A stretch of 6,994 bases of DNA from Actinomycetota bacterium (GCA_003541285.1 DPMS01000577.1:1-6994); one strand, 5' to 3'; numbered from the stretch's first letter, positions 1 to 6,714 are shown. Notes: generated by a model from the sequence alone, not told the origin. Numbers and translations are program-made.

Positions 1-39
1 CTGCGAACAGTGTTCTTGATACCGGCGCGGCCGGGACCG

Positions 40-2274
40 TCAGCGGCTTGGCGCAGGCCGAATATGAGCCGAGGGGGTGGCAGGTGGGGGCTCTGGCGTG
101 GACGTAAAGCCGCCAGGGCTGGGCGGGCCGGATGGTTTCGGCAGCCAGGACAGCCAGCGCGGCTGATACCAGTTGTGCTCGCCGAGCAGGGTCATGACGG
201 CCGGGAGCAGGACACCGCGGACGACCGTGGCGTCCAGCAGCACGGCGACCGCCAGGCCGACACTGAGCTGCTTGAATTGCTGCAGTGACAGTGTGCCGAA
301 GACCGCGAACACCGCGACCATGATGACTGCGGCGCTGGTCACCACGCCGGCTGTGGTCCGGATGCCGTGGGCGACCGCTTGCGCGGTGGTCAGCCCGCGG
401 TCGTGCGCTTCCTTGATCCGGGAGACCACGAACACGTTGTAGTCCATCGACAGGCCGAACAGCACGACGAAGACAAAGAGCGGGACCCAGGACTCGATCG
501 CCCCTGGCGCTGTGGTGCCGATCAGCGCGGTGCCCCAGCCGTGCTGGAAGACAGCGGCCATCGCACCGTAGGCGGCGCCTACGGACAGCAGGTTGAGCGC
601 GATGGTGGTCGCGGGGATCGTGATCGAGCCGAACGCGGCCAGCATCACGATGAACGTGATGCCCATGACGAACAGGAAGACCGGCACGATGCCGCGCCGG
701 AGCTGGTTGTTGAAGTCGATGGAGGCCGCGAGGCTGCCGCCGGCAAGGGCCTGGCCGCCCGGGATCTTCCCGAGGGTGGTGGGCACGATCGTGTCGCGCA
801 GCGTGGTCAGCGCGTGGCGCGAGGTTGCACCGGAGCCGTCGCCAGCCAGCGGAACCTGGATCTCGGCCAGGTTCACCCCCTTGTACACCGTCACCTGGAT
901 CGGCTGGCCGATCTCCCCGCTGCGCTGGGCGGCCTGCTCGAAGGAGGCGAACGCCTGGCGGACCTTGGGCGAGGTGATGCCGGGTGCCTTGACCACGACG
1001 ATGGCCGGCGCAGGCCCGCCCGGGAAGGCGGTCATGATGTGCTCGTAGTTCTGGATGATGGGGGTGCCGGGCGGAAGGATTTTCTGGACGCTCAGGCCTT
1101 CGGTGTGCAGGCCGGTGGCAGGCGCCGCCAGGGTGAGCAGCAGGCCGGCCGCCAAGGCGGCGGAGATCCCGGGCCGGGCCAGCACCCGGTCCAGCACCGT
1201 GTTCCAGATCCGGCTCTGGCGGGAGGGGTGGCGTATCCGGCCGGGAAGCGGCACCCGCCCGAACCCGACCTTGTCGCCGAGCAAAGACATCAGCGCGGGC
1301 AGTGCCGTCACCGACCCGGCCACGGCGATGAGTACGACCGGGATGGTCGCGACGGCGAAGCCGGCGAACAGCTGCATGCCGGACAGGAACATCCCGGCCA
1401 TCGCCACCGTGACGGTCAGGCCGGAGATCAGCACCGCCCGGCCGGAGGTGGCGGCGGCGATGTCCAGCGCGGTCCGCCGGTCCCGCCCGGCGGCGCGCTC
1501 CTCACGTTCGCGGCGCAGGTAGAACAGGCAGTAGTCGACGCCCACGGCCAGGCCCATCAGCAGCATCACCGAACTGGCCGAACTGTCCACGTGCATCGCA
1601 TGGCTGATCAGCGCGAGCAGCCCGTTGGCGGCCAGGAAGGCGGTCAGCGCGAGCACCACCGGCAAGGTAGCAGCCAGGAGCGCGCCGAACACCACCAGCA
1701 GGATGCCAAGCGCCAGCGGCACCGCAGTCCATTCGGCGCGATGGAAATCCTTCAACGTCGTGTCGTTGAACCACTTGCCGAGGCTTGCGTCGCCATACTC
1801 CTCGATGGTCACGCCAGGATGGGCGGCCTGGGCCTGGCTGACCGCGGCCAGGACCGGCTGCACCCGGTTGGCGGCGGTGCCGGCGTCGCCCTTCATCGCG
1901 AACTGGATCAGCACGTCATGCCGGCTGGCGGAGACAGCCGGCGCGCGGACATCCTGAACCTGCCCAGTGGCCCGCACGCCAGAGATGACCGCGCGCACGG
2001 CGGACTGGAAGTCTGTCGTGTCAGCCATGGCGGTGGCGCTGTGCACGAGCACTAGTTCCTGGGCTGGCCCGGTGACACCTGCGTTGGTGAGGAGCCACTG
2101 TGCGCGACCGGATTCACCGGTCCCGTACTCGGCTTGCGTCATCGTCACCTGGCCCACGGCGCCGCCGGCCAGCGTTGTCACGATGACAAACAGCAGCCAG
2201 CCAGCAATGGCGGAGATGCGGTGCCGTGCGCTCCAGCCGCCTAGCGAGGCAGCGAGGTTGGACTTGCCTGCCAT
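40..2274 (-). CDS. MMPL/RND-family membrane transporter
   Basis: A 744-residue inner-membrane transporter of the MMPL branch of the RND superfamily. These proteins use the proton gradient to export lipids, glycolipids or small hydrophobic molecules; the substrate here is unknown. The layout is the duplicated RND plan: TM1 near residues 20-41, an extracytoplasmic domain to about 180, a TM bundle at about 183-335, TM7 near 368-388, a second soluble domain to about 528, and a last TM bundle at about 529-695. The two proton-relay motifs are intact: GLAVGVDY (241-248, Asp247/Tyr248) followed by the cytoplasmic RREREE segment, and FGLSMDY (606-612, Asp611/Tyr612) followed by SRIKE. These match the paired Asp-Tyr residues known from mycobacterial MmpL proteins. 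The tail after about 705 is Pro-rich and probably disordered. The ATG has a GAGG Shine-Dalgarno 6 nt upstream that overlaps the end of the small ORF before it. It is the last gene of a three-gene minus-strand operon. No MmpS-type partner is visible. Confidence 0.95.
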   Translation of the reverse strand: MAGKSNLAASLGGWSARHRISAIAGWLLFVIVTTLAGGAVGQVTMTQAEYGTGESGRAQWLLTNAGVTGPAQELVLVHSATAMADTTDFQSAVRAVISGVRATGQVQDVRAPAVSASRHDVLIQFAMKGDAGTAANRVQPVLAAVSQAQAAHPGVTIEEYGDASLGKWFNDTTLKDFHRAEWTAVPLALGILLVVFGALLAATLPVVLALTAFLAANGLLALISHAMHVDSSASSVMLLMGLAVGVDYCLFYLRREREERAAGRDRRTALDIAAATSGRAVLISGLTVTVAMAGMFLSGMQLFAGFAVATIPVVLIAVAGSVTALPALMSLLGDKVGFGRVPLPGRIRHPSRQSRIWNTVLDRVLARPGISAALAAGLLLTLAAPATGLHTEGLSVQKILPPGTPIIQNYEHIMTAFPGGPAPAIVVVKAPGITSPKVRQAFASFEQAAQRSGEIGQPIQVTVYKGVNLAEIQVPLAGDGSGATSRHALTTLRDTIVPTTLGKIPGGQALAGGSLAASIDFNNQLRRGIVPVFLFVMGITFIVMLAAFGSITIPATTIALNLLSVGAAYGAMAAVFQHGWGTALIGTTAPGAIESWVPLFVFVVLFGLSMDYNVFVVSRIKEAHDRGLTTAQAVAHGIRTTAGVVTSAAVIMVAVFAVFGTLSLQQFKQLSVGLAVAVLLDATVVRGVLLPAVMTLLGEHNWYQPRWLSWLPKPSGPPSPGGFTSTPEPPPATPSAHIRPAPSR

Positions 2275-2290
2275 GACTCACCTCACCTGC
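2275..2290 (-). promoter_or_regulatory. Ribosome binding site of the MMPL gene, overlapping the preceding stop
   Basis: Read on the minus strand, GAGGTGAGTC immediately precedes the ATG at 2274. GAGG sits 6 nt from the start and shares bases with the TGA that ends the upstream 38-codon ORF (2283-2285). This fits translational coupling between the two and supports the chosen MMPL start. Confidence 0.6.
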
Positions 2291-2399
2291 CCGTCAGATC
2301 TGTGCGGAACGCCGCTTCGGTGACCGGCTCATTGGATATGGCGATGATGCCGGTGACGGCGCTCGTCCGGCCGGCGCAGTCATTGCTCATGTTGGCCAT
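2283..2399 (-). CDS. Small protein of unknown function (38 aa) between the reductase and MMPL genes
   Basis: A short ORF filling the gap between the Ddn-like gene and the MMPL gene. It encodes 38 residues, beginning MANMSNDCAG and ending EAAFRTDLTGR. I do not recognise it. Three things support it as real. It begins 3 nt after the stop of the upstream gene and ends 8 nt before the next start. It has an AAGGA Shine-Dalgarno 9 nt before its ATG. About 32 of its 38 codons end in G or C, as in its neighbours. It has no signal peptide or transmembrane segment; a short hydrophobic patch (TGIIAI, residues 16-21) and one Cys (residue 8) stand out. It could be a small partner of the reductase or transporter, a translational coupler, or a remnant of a longer gene. 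A modified-peptide precursor is conceivable, but no peptide-modifying enzyme is visible in this window. Confidence 0.5.
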   Translation of the reverse strand: MANMSNDCAGRTSAVTGIIAISNEPVTEAAFRTDLTGR

Positions 2400-2402
2400 T
2401 TC

Positions 2403-2939
2403 TCACCGTCCTTGATCGGCGCCGGCCGCTGGCGCAGCCGCGCTGGGTGCGCTGTCCGGCTGGGAGAGGGGAACGACCCGGAAGACGGGGTAGCGCCATG
2501 CGATGGCCCCGAAGTCCGCCATGGGCGCGTGCTGGCCGACCGGGATGTGCGGGCGGGCGCCCGGTGCCTTCTCCAGGTGGCGCCTGATGATCGGGGGGCG
2601 CTGGCTCACCGGTACCTCGACCAGCCGGCACGCGACAGCTCGCCGGTGGCGAAGCGTTGCCCGCCCGTCCGCGGCGCGCACGTTCTGGACCCAGTTGCAG
2701 TTCTCGCCGAGCATCGACACGAGGTGCCACTGACCGTTCCAGTCGGCCATCGCCAGCGGGAAGCGGACGACCCGGCCCGACCGGCGGCCGGCAACCTCGA
2801 GGGTCACCCAGCGCTTTGGCATCAGCCCCAGTCCGAATACCGCCGCCCACAGGTGAGCGAGGCGGCGCGCTGTCCCGTTGGCCCGGCCCCCGCGGTACAT
2901 GGCCCGCAGGCTGCTGTCAGAGAAAGGCCAGCTTCCCAT
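2403..2939 (-). CDS. Ddn-like deazaflavin (F420)-dependent nitroreductase/quinone reductase family protein
   Basis: A 178-residue protein resembling the actinobacterial Ddn/FDOR-type family, small split-barrel proteins that bind reduced cofactor F420 and reduce quinones, nitro compounds or other electron-poor substrates. Family-like features in order are: VTLEVAGRRSGRVVRFPL (residues 45-62, the conserved strand and GRRSGR turn), then WHLVSMLGENCNWVQNVRAADG (71-92), which matches the family pattern of a short strand, a Gly-rich loop and a W-x-x-N-x-R-A motif. Next come PGARPHIPV (126-134) and YPVFRV (150-155). The last 20 or so residues are Ala/Pro-rich and look disordered. There is no signal peptide. 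The start is well supported by AGGAGGA only 4 nt before the ATG. It is the first gene of the minus-strand operon and faces the tetR gene across a shared promoter region. The cofactor is inferred from the family; the substrate cannot be predicted. Some members of this broad fold may be non-enzymatic. Confidence 0.8.
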   Translation of the reverse strand: MGSWPFSDSSLRAMYRGGRANGTARRLAHLWAAVFGLGLMPKRWVTLEVAGRRSGRVVRFPLAMADWNGQWHLVSMLGENCNWVQNVRAADGRATLRHRRAVACRLVEVPVSQRPPIIRRHLEKAPGARPHIPVGQHAPMADFGAIAWRYPVFRVVPLSQPDSAPSAAAPAAGADQGR

Positions 2940-2943
2940 CGTC

Positions 2944-2950
2944 TCCTCCT
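2944..2950 (-). promoter_or_regulatory. Strong Shine-Dalgarno of the Ddn-like gene
   Basis: On the minus strand AGGAGGA is followed by 4 nt and then the ATG at 2939. This near-perfect anti-16S complement decides the start codon and suggests efficient translation of the first gene of the operon. Confidence 0.8.
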
Positions 2951-3008
2951 GTCCCGGTGAGCCGCGCCCCGGTAGAGCCGGCCCCGGCGTGTCATCCGCG
3001 CGGGTACG

Positions 3009-3024
3009 CTCACTAATATGTGAG
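3009..3024. promoter_or_regulatory. Perfect inverted repeat, candidate TetR operator
   Basis: CTCAC (3009-3013), six bases TAATAT, then GTGAG (3020-3024) form a perfect 5-6-5 palindrome in the divergent region between the Ddn-like gene and tetR. TetR dimers usually bind short palindromes in such positions. On the minus strand it contains CATATT (3020-3015), a possible -10 element for the Ddn-like operon, though no convincing -35 lies at the proper distance. Binding by the adjacent regulator is inference. Confidence 0.45.
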
Positions 3025-3069
3025 ATGTAGAGCTTGAGATATAGAGTCTAAAGTCCCATACTTAGAGTC
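3021..3069. repeat. Degenerate 7/14-bp-periodic direct repeats in the divergent promoter region
   Basis: Two adjacent 14-mers, TGAGATGTAGAGCT (3021-3034) and TGAGATATAGAGTC (3035-3048), agree at 11 of 14 positions. The heptamer TAGAGTC occurs exactly at 3042-3048 and 3063-3069, with TAAAGTC at 3049-3055 and TAGAGCT at 3028-3034, all in the same 7-nt register. The two exact copies are 21 bp apart, about two helical turns, so they would lie on one face of DNA. The array overlaps the -35/-10 region of the tetR promoter and is AT-rich compared with everything around it. It could be a multi-site operator; the binding protein is unknown. Confidence 0.6.
3034..3062 (+). promoter_or_regulatory. Probable sigma70-type promoter of the tetR gene
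   Basis: A -35 element TTGAGA (3034-3039, 5 of 6 to consensus) and a -10 element CATACT (3057-3062, 4 of 6) are separated by exactly 17 bp. Transcription would begin near 3069, giving a leader of about 25 nt before the TTG start. The elements overlap the 7/14-bp repeats, so a protein bound there should affect initiation directly. Confidence 0.55.
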
Positions 3070-3094
3070 CAGAGAGCGGAGAGCAGGGCGGACG

Positions 3095-3961
3095 TTGAGA
3101 GATCACTCGCAGGCGCCCACGGGCCTTGCCCGCAGGGGGCGCAGGCTGTCGGACAAGGAAACCGAGCAGCGGATGCTCCAGGCCGCTGTGGTCATGGTGC
3201 ACCGCACCGGCCTGACGGTGAGCCTGGAGCACATCGGCTTCGAGGACGTCATCCGCGACGCCGGCGTCGCGCGCAGCGCTGTCTACCGCCGCTGGCCCTA
3301 CAAGGACTTGTTCTTCAGCGACCTGGTGAAGGAGCTAGCGAAAGAGGCCATCCCGCCGACGATCGTCGACGACGAGACCGGCCTGATCAGGCGTATCGTG
3401 TCCGGGCACCTGGACTGGCTCAAGACCCCTCAGGGCCGCCACAGCCTCGTCATGGAGCTGTTCCGCCAGTTGTCGCTGCTCGACTTCCAGGCCCTCTACG
3501 GGTCGGCGCAGTGGCGGACCTACGTCGCGCTGCACGCGACGTTCATGAGCCTGGCCGATGGCGAGTTGCGCGACCAGGTCCGGGCGGTTCTTGCCCGGTC
3601 CGAGCAAGGCCGCATCGACCGGGTCGCCAAGGCGTGGGAGCAGCTGACGGACCTGTTCGGCTACCGGCTGCGTCCCGAACTCCGGGCCACATTCAGGACA
3701 CTGGCCACGCTGATCGATGCCACCATGCGCGGACTGGTCATCATGGCCTTGGCCATGCCCGAACTAGCGGCGCAACGGGTGCAGGCGAGCCCGTTCGGAG
3801 CGGCAGGCACAGACGAGTGGTCCCTGCCAGCCATGGGCATCGCCAGCACCGCGTCGGCGTTCCTGGAACCCAACCCCGCGATCAAATGGGACGACAAGCG
3901 GCTCGCCAGCGTCCGACAGGCACTCCAGGCACTGGATGCCGGCGCTCTCCCCGGCGTGTGA
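3095..3961 (+). CDS. TetR-family transcriptional regulator
   Basis: A 288-residue DNA-binding regulator. The N-terminal TetR domain spans about residues 22-80. Its helix-turn-helix is FEDVIRDAGVARSAVYRRWPYKDLFF (about 49-74), with the typical recognition-helix pattern V-A-R-S-A-V-Y-R followed by W-x-x-K-x-x-L-F. The remaining 200 or so residues form the helical ligand-binding and dimerisation part. The protein is longer than the usual 190-230 residues, with an extra C-terminal stretch from about 230. The TTG start is chosen because the first in-frame ATG (residue 27) would cut into the first helix of the domain, no ATG or GTG lies upstream before an in-frame stop at 3035, and the promoter lies just ahead. 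The Shine-Dalgarno is weak (AGGGCGG), so the exact start is uncertain. Being divergent from the reductase/sORF/MMPL operon, it most likely represses that operon and itself, with release by a small-molecule ligand. That is inferred from gene order. Confidence 0.9.
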   Translation: MRDHSQAPTGLARRGRRLSDKETEQRMLQAAVVMVHRTGLTVSLEHIGFEDVIRDAGVARSAVYRRWPYKDLFFSDLVKELAKEAIPPTIVDDETGLIRRIVSGHLDWLKTPQGRHSLVMELFRQLSLLDFQALYGSAQWRTYVALHATFMSLADGELRDQVRAVLARSEQGRIDRVAKAWEQLTDLFGYRLRPELRATFRTLATLIDATMRGLVIMALAMPELAAQRVQASPFGAAGTDEWSLPAMGIASTASAFLEPNPAIKWDDKRLASVRQALQALDAGALPGV

Positions 3962-3988
3962 CCGCTCACTGCCGGGGCCAGTGGGCGG
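3962..3988 (+). terminator. Strong hairpin right after tetR, candidate terminator
   Basis: The arms CCGCTCACTG (3962-3971) and CAGTGGGCGG (3979-3988) pair over 10 bp, with one U-G wobble, around a 7-nt loop, starting at the first base after the tetR stop. There is no T-run, but T-poor hairpins are commonly proposed as terminators in high-GC actinomycetes. It would separate tetR from secA2, or act as an mRNA end-protecting stem. Confidence 0.5.
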
Positions 3989-4207
3989 GTGATCGAGATG
4001 CTGGCTGACAGCCTCTCCGCGGCCCGGTCTGTGCCTGGTGTGGCTGAAGGCCCTCTCGGCGAACGCCAGGATCCTGGCGGGTGCTACCGCGGCCACCAGG
4101 GCCACTCCCCCGCCCTCCGTGGGCCAGGAGCGGGAACCTCCGGTGCCGGCGAAACGTTGACCGGGCGTGTTGCCGGCCCGGCTCCCCGCATACGCGCGCA
4201 TGGGCTT
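3989..4207. other. Stretch without a convincing gene between tetR and secA2
   Basis: The secA2 reading frame stays open here back to a GTG at 3989. However, the encoded sequence is Gly/Pro/Arg-rich, shows no match to SecA N-termini, and uses many A/T-ending codons compared with the gene body. The GTG at 3989 also abuts the 3' arm of the tetR hairpin and has no good ribosome site. I regard this as upstream region of secA2. A TTGACC (4157-4162) and a CATACG (4189-4194) look promoter-like, but their 26-bp spacing is too long to be a pair. I see no RNA gene or insertion-sequence end here. Confidence 0.45.
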
Positions 4208-6502
4208 GTGCTGAGCGGCCTGCGCGGCCGGGCGATGCGTTTCCTGCGGCGGCCCGGGACCGCCGGCCTCAGGCCGTACCTGGAGCTGCTGCCGGATATT
4301 GCCGAACGCGAGCATGCCGTGGCCGCCCTCGCCGACAGCGAGCTAGCTGCAGCAGCCCGGGAGGAAACCGGCGATGCCGGGATCTGCGCGCTGGGGCGGG
4401 AGGCGGCCCGGCGCGGCCTCGGTGAGCGTCCCTTCGATGTGCAGCTTCTCGGCACCCTCGCGATGCTGGCCGGGCAGGTCGCGGAGATGGCGACAGGTGA
4501 GGGCAAGACGCTGTCCGGGGCGCTTGCCGCTGCCGGGTACGCGCTGCGTGGCCGGTCGGTGCACGTCATGTCGGTCAACGACTACCTGGCTCGCCGCGAC
4601 GCGGAGTGGATGCGCCCGGTCTATGACCTGCTCGGGGTGACCGTGGGGTGGATCAGCCAGGCGTCAACGCCGGCCGGCCGCAGGCGCGCCTACGCGGCCC
4701 AGGTGACCTATGGGGCGGTGAGTGAGTTCGGTTTCGACGTGCTGCGGGACCGGTTCGCGACCAGCGTGGCCGGGATAATCGCGGGTGCGCCCGACGTGGC
4801 GCTGATCGACGAGGCCGACTCCGTGCTGGTCGACGAGGCGCTCGTCCCCCTGGTGCTCGCGGGCGCCGCCGACAGCGGGGAGGCGGGCCTGGACATGGCG
4901 GAAGTCGTCCGCCGGCTGCGGCCAGGCCGGGACTACCTGATTGATGACGACCGGCGGAACGTCCACCTGACCGATGCGGGAACACGGGCCGTTGAGGCGG
5001 CGCTCGGCGGGATCAACCTTTACACCGACCAGCACCTCGCCACGCTGACCAGGGTCAATGTGGCCCTGCATGCGGAGGCGCTGCTCCGGCGCGACGTGGA
5101 ATACATCGTGCGGGACGGCAGGATCCAGCTCATCAATGCGTCCCGCGGCCGGGTTGCCCGGCTGCAGCGCTGGCCGGACGGGCTACATGCCGCAGTTGAG
5201 GCGAAGGAAGGGCTGAGCGCCAGCCGGAACGGCGAGATCCTGGACAGCATCACGATCCAGTCCCTCGTGGGGCGGTACCCGGCGGTGTGCGGCATGACCG
5301 GCACGGCCGTGGCCGTGGGTGAACAGCTCCGTGAGTTCTACGGACTGGAGATCGCGGTGATCCCGTCGAACAGGCCGTGCGTGCGGGTCGACGAGCCGGA
5401 CCGGCTGTATGCCACTGCGCGGCAGAAGGAGAAGGCACTCACCGGCCACGTCGTGGCGGTACACGCCTCCGGGCGCCCCGTCCTGATCGGCACCCTGAAT
5501 GTCGCCGAATCCGAACGGATCGCGGGCCGGCTCGGGCGCGCCGGGCTGAGCTGCGTTGTGCTCAACGCCAAGAACGACGCGGAAGAAGCCGCGATCGTGG
5601 CCGAAGCCGGTAGCCGCGGCGCCATCACGGTCTCGACCCAGATGGCGGGCCGTGGTACCGATATCCGGCTCGGCGGCACTGCGGGCGACCAGGGCCAGAT
5701 CGCCGCGCTCGGCGGGCTGCATGTGATCGGCGCCGGCCGGCATGGCAGCAGCCGGCTCGACCATCAGCTGCGTGGGAGATCCGGGCGCCAGGGGGATCCG
5801 GGCAGCTCGGTGTTCTTCGCCAGCATGCAGGACGAACTCATCGCCGAGTACGTGCCGGACGCCAGGCCGCCAGCGACAACTGCCAGGGACGGCAGCACAC
5901 AGGACGCCGGGGCGCATGAGACGCTCGCCCACGCCCAGCGTGTCGCCGAAGGCGTCAGCCTGGAGATCCACCGCAACACCTGGCGGTACAACAAGCTCAT
6001 CGAGATCCAGCGCCGGATCGTGCTGGAGCAGCGTGACCGGGTGCTGCGCACCGACGCGGCGCTGCGTGCCCACGCCCGCCGGTGCCCGGACCGCTACGCC
6101 GCGCTGGGCGCTGTCGCCAGCGACGAGGTGCTGGTGGACGCCGCGCGGCAGATCACCCTGTGGCACCTGGACCGGGGATGGGCGGATCACCTCAGCTACC
6201 TGGCCGACCTCCGGGAAGGGATTCACCTGCGTGCGCTCGGGCGTGGACTCAGCCCGCTGGATGAATTCCACCAGGAGGCGGTCCGCGTCTTTTCCGGCCT
6301 GCTCAGACAGGTCGAGGAGCGGTCCGCCGAGAGCTTCGAGATCGTGCCTATCACCGCTGGCGGGGCCGATCTCAGCGCGGCCGGGCTGAAGCGGCCCTCC
6401 GCCACCTGGACCTATCTCGTGCAAGACAACCCGTTCGGCACGGACATCGACCGGGCACTGCGCAGCGTGGCCCGCGCAATGCGCCGGCTGCTGCCAACCT
6501 GA
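4208..6502 (+). CDS. secA2: SecA2-type accessory preprotein translocase ATPase
   Basis: A 764-residue cytoplasmic motor ATPase that powers export of a limited set of proteins, working with or beside the SecYEG channel. Numbered from GTG 4208, the sequence shows Walker A ATGEGKT (95-101), VNDYLARRDAEWM (123-135), DEAD box (201-204), the MTGT motif (363-366), QMAGRGTDI (478-486) and QLRGRSGRQGDPG (520-532) with the arginine fingers. The segment LQRWPDGLHAAVEAKEG and the terminal TWTYLVQDNPFG (733-744) closely resemble mycobacterial SecA2 as I remember it. Only about 60 residues separate the first scaffold helix (NTWRYN, 590) from WHLDRGWADHL (652), far fewer than in SecA1, so the helical wing domain appears absent, as in mycobacterial SecA2. 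There is also no C-terminal Cys-rich zinc tail. The start is uncertain: the frame is open to 3989, and ATG 4235 is another candidate. GTG 4208 gives a family-like N-terminus (LSGLRGRAMRFLRRPGT) but has no clear Shine-Dalgarno. No secY2 or substrate gene is visible nearby. Confidence 0.93.
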   Translation: MLSGLRGRAMRFLRRPGTAGLRPYLELLPDIAEREHAVAALADSELAAAAREETGDAGICALGREAARRGLGERPFDVQLLGTLAMLAGQVAEMATGEGKTLSGALAAAGYALRGRSVHVMSVNDYLARRDAEWMRPVYDLLGVTVGWISQASTPAGRRRAYAAQVTYGAVSEFGFDVLRDRFATSVAGIIAGAPDVALIDEADSVLVDEALVPLVLAGAADSGEAGLDMAEVVRRLRPGRDYLIDDDRRNVHLTDAGTRAVEAALGGINLYTDQHLATLTRVNVALHAEALLRRDVEYIVRDGRIQLINASRGRVARLQRWPDGLHAAVEAKEGLSASRNGEILDSITIQSLVGRYPAVCGMTGTAVAVGEQLREFYGLEIAVIPSNRPCVRVDEPDRLYATARQKEKALTGHVVAVHASGRPVLIGTLNVAESERIAGRLGRAGLSCVVLNAKNDAEEAAIVAEAGSRGAITVSTQMAGRGTDIRLGGTAGDQGQIAALGGLHVIGAGRHGSSRLDHQLRGRSGRQGDPGSSVFFASMQDELIAEYVPDARPPATTARDGSTQDAGAHETLAHAQRVAEGVSLEIHRNTWRYNKLIEIQRRIVLEQRDRVLRTDAALRAHARRCPDRYAALGAVASDEVLVDAARQITLWHLDRGWADHLSYLADLREGIHLRALGRGLSPLDEFHQEAVRVFSGLLRQVEERSAESFEIVPITAGGADLSAAGLKRPSATWTYLVQDNPFGTDIDRALRSVARAMRRLLPT

Positions 6503-6508
6503 TCGCGG

Positions 6509-6524
6509 TCGCCCGCAAGGGCGA
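6509..6524 (+). terminator. Short hairpin with GCAA tetraloop after secA2
   Basis: TCGCCC (6509-6514) and GGGCGA (6519-6524) form a perfect 6-bp stem closed by the GNRA-class loop GCAA, starting 7 nt after the secA2 stop. A second possible stem, GCGCCG (6526-6531) with CGGCGC (6545-6550), follows directly. No T-run follows, so termination is only likely, not shown. Either stem could instead stabilise the mRNA 3' end. Confidence 0.4.
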
Positions 6525-6550
6525 GGCGCCGGGCCGGGGGCGTGCGGCGC

Positions 6551-6703
6551 GGCCATGGAGCCGTTTTCTGTCGGAGCAGACAGGCGGCCTGGTGGTTGCC
6601 GGGGCTTGGTGGCACGATATCGGCATGGCGAGGGCAGGCAGCGCGTAGCCGGCCGGGCTGCGCGGGGCACTGGATGTGCCAGCGGTGGCCCTTGACCGAC
6701 ATT
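6551..6703. other. Intergenic region without recognised gene
   Basis: Between the hairpins after secA2 and the next gene I see no supported coding region. A small stem CTGTC (6568-6572) with GACAG (6579-6583) is present. No -35/-10 pair with proper spacing was found: TTGCCG (6596-6601) and GATATC (6616-6621) are only 14 bp apart. Confidence 0.4.
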
Positions 6704-6714
6704 GGGGGTAGTCG

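Noticed and set aside
22..34. CCGGC-GCG-GCCGG stem downstream of the MMPL stop as a terminator
   Set aside because: It is only a 5-bp stem with a 3-nt loop and no T-run on the minus strand, and the region is cut by the window edge. Such short GC palindromes are common in this DNA.
367..2055. Long plus-strand open frame of 562 codons antisense to the MMPL gene
   Set aside because: Its product is His/Gln/Arg/Gly-rich low-complexity sequence with no domain, as expected for a mirror frame of GC-rich coding DNA. The minus strand encodes a full MMPL protein with intact motifs.
3764..4315. Minus-strand open frame across the tetR end and the tetR-secA2 gap, considered as a gene or transposase remnant
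   Set aside because: No transposase motif or recognisable family was found, and most of it is antisense to tetR and secA2. The part in the gap (VALVAAVAPARILAFAERAF) is too short to judge.
5183..6670. Long minus-strand open frame of 495 codons antisense to secA2
   Set aside because: It has no recognisable domain and a biased composition, and it lies opposite highly conserved SecA2 motifs.
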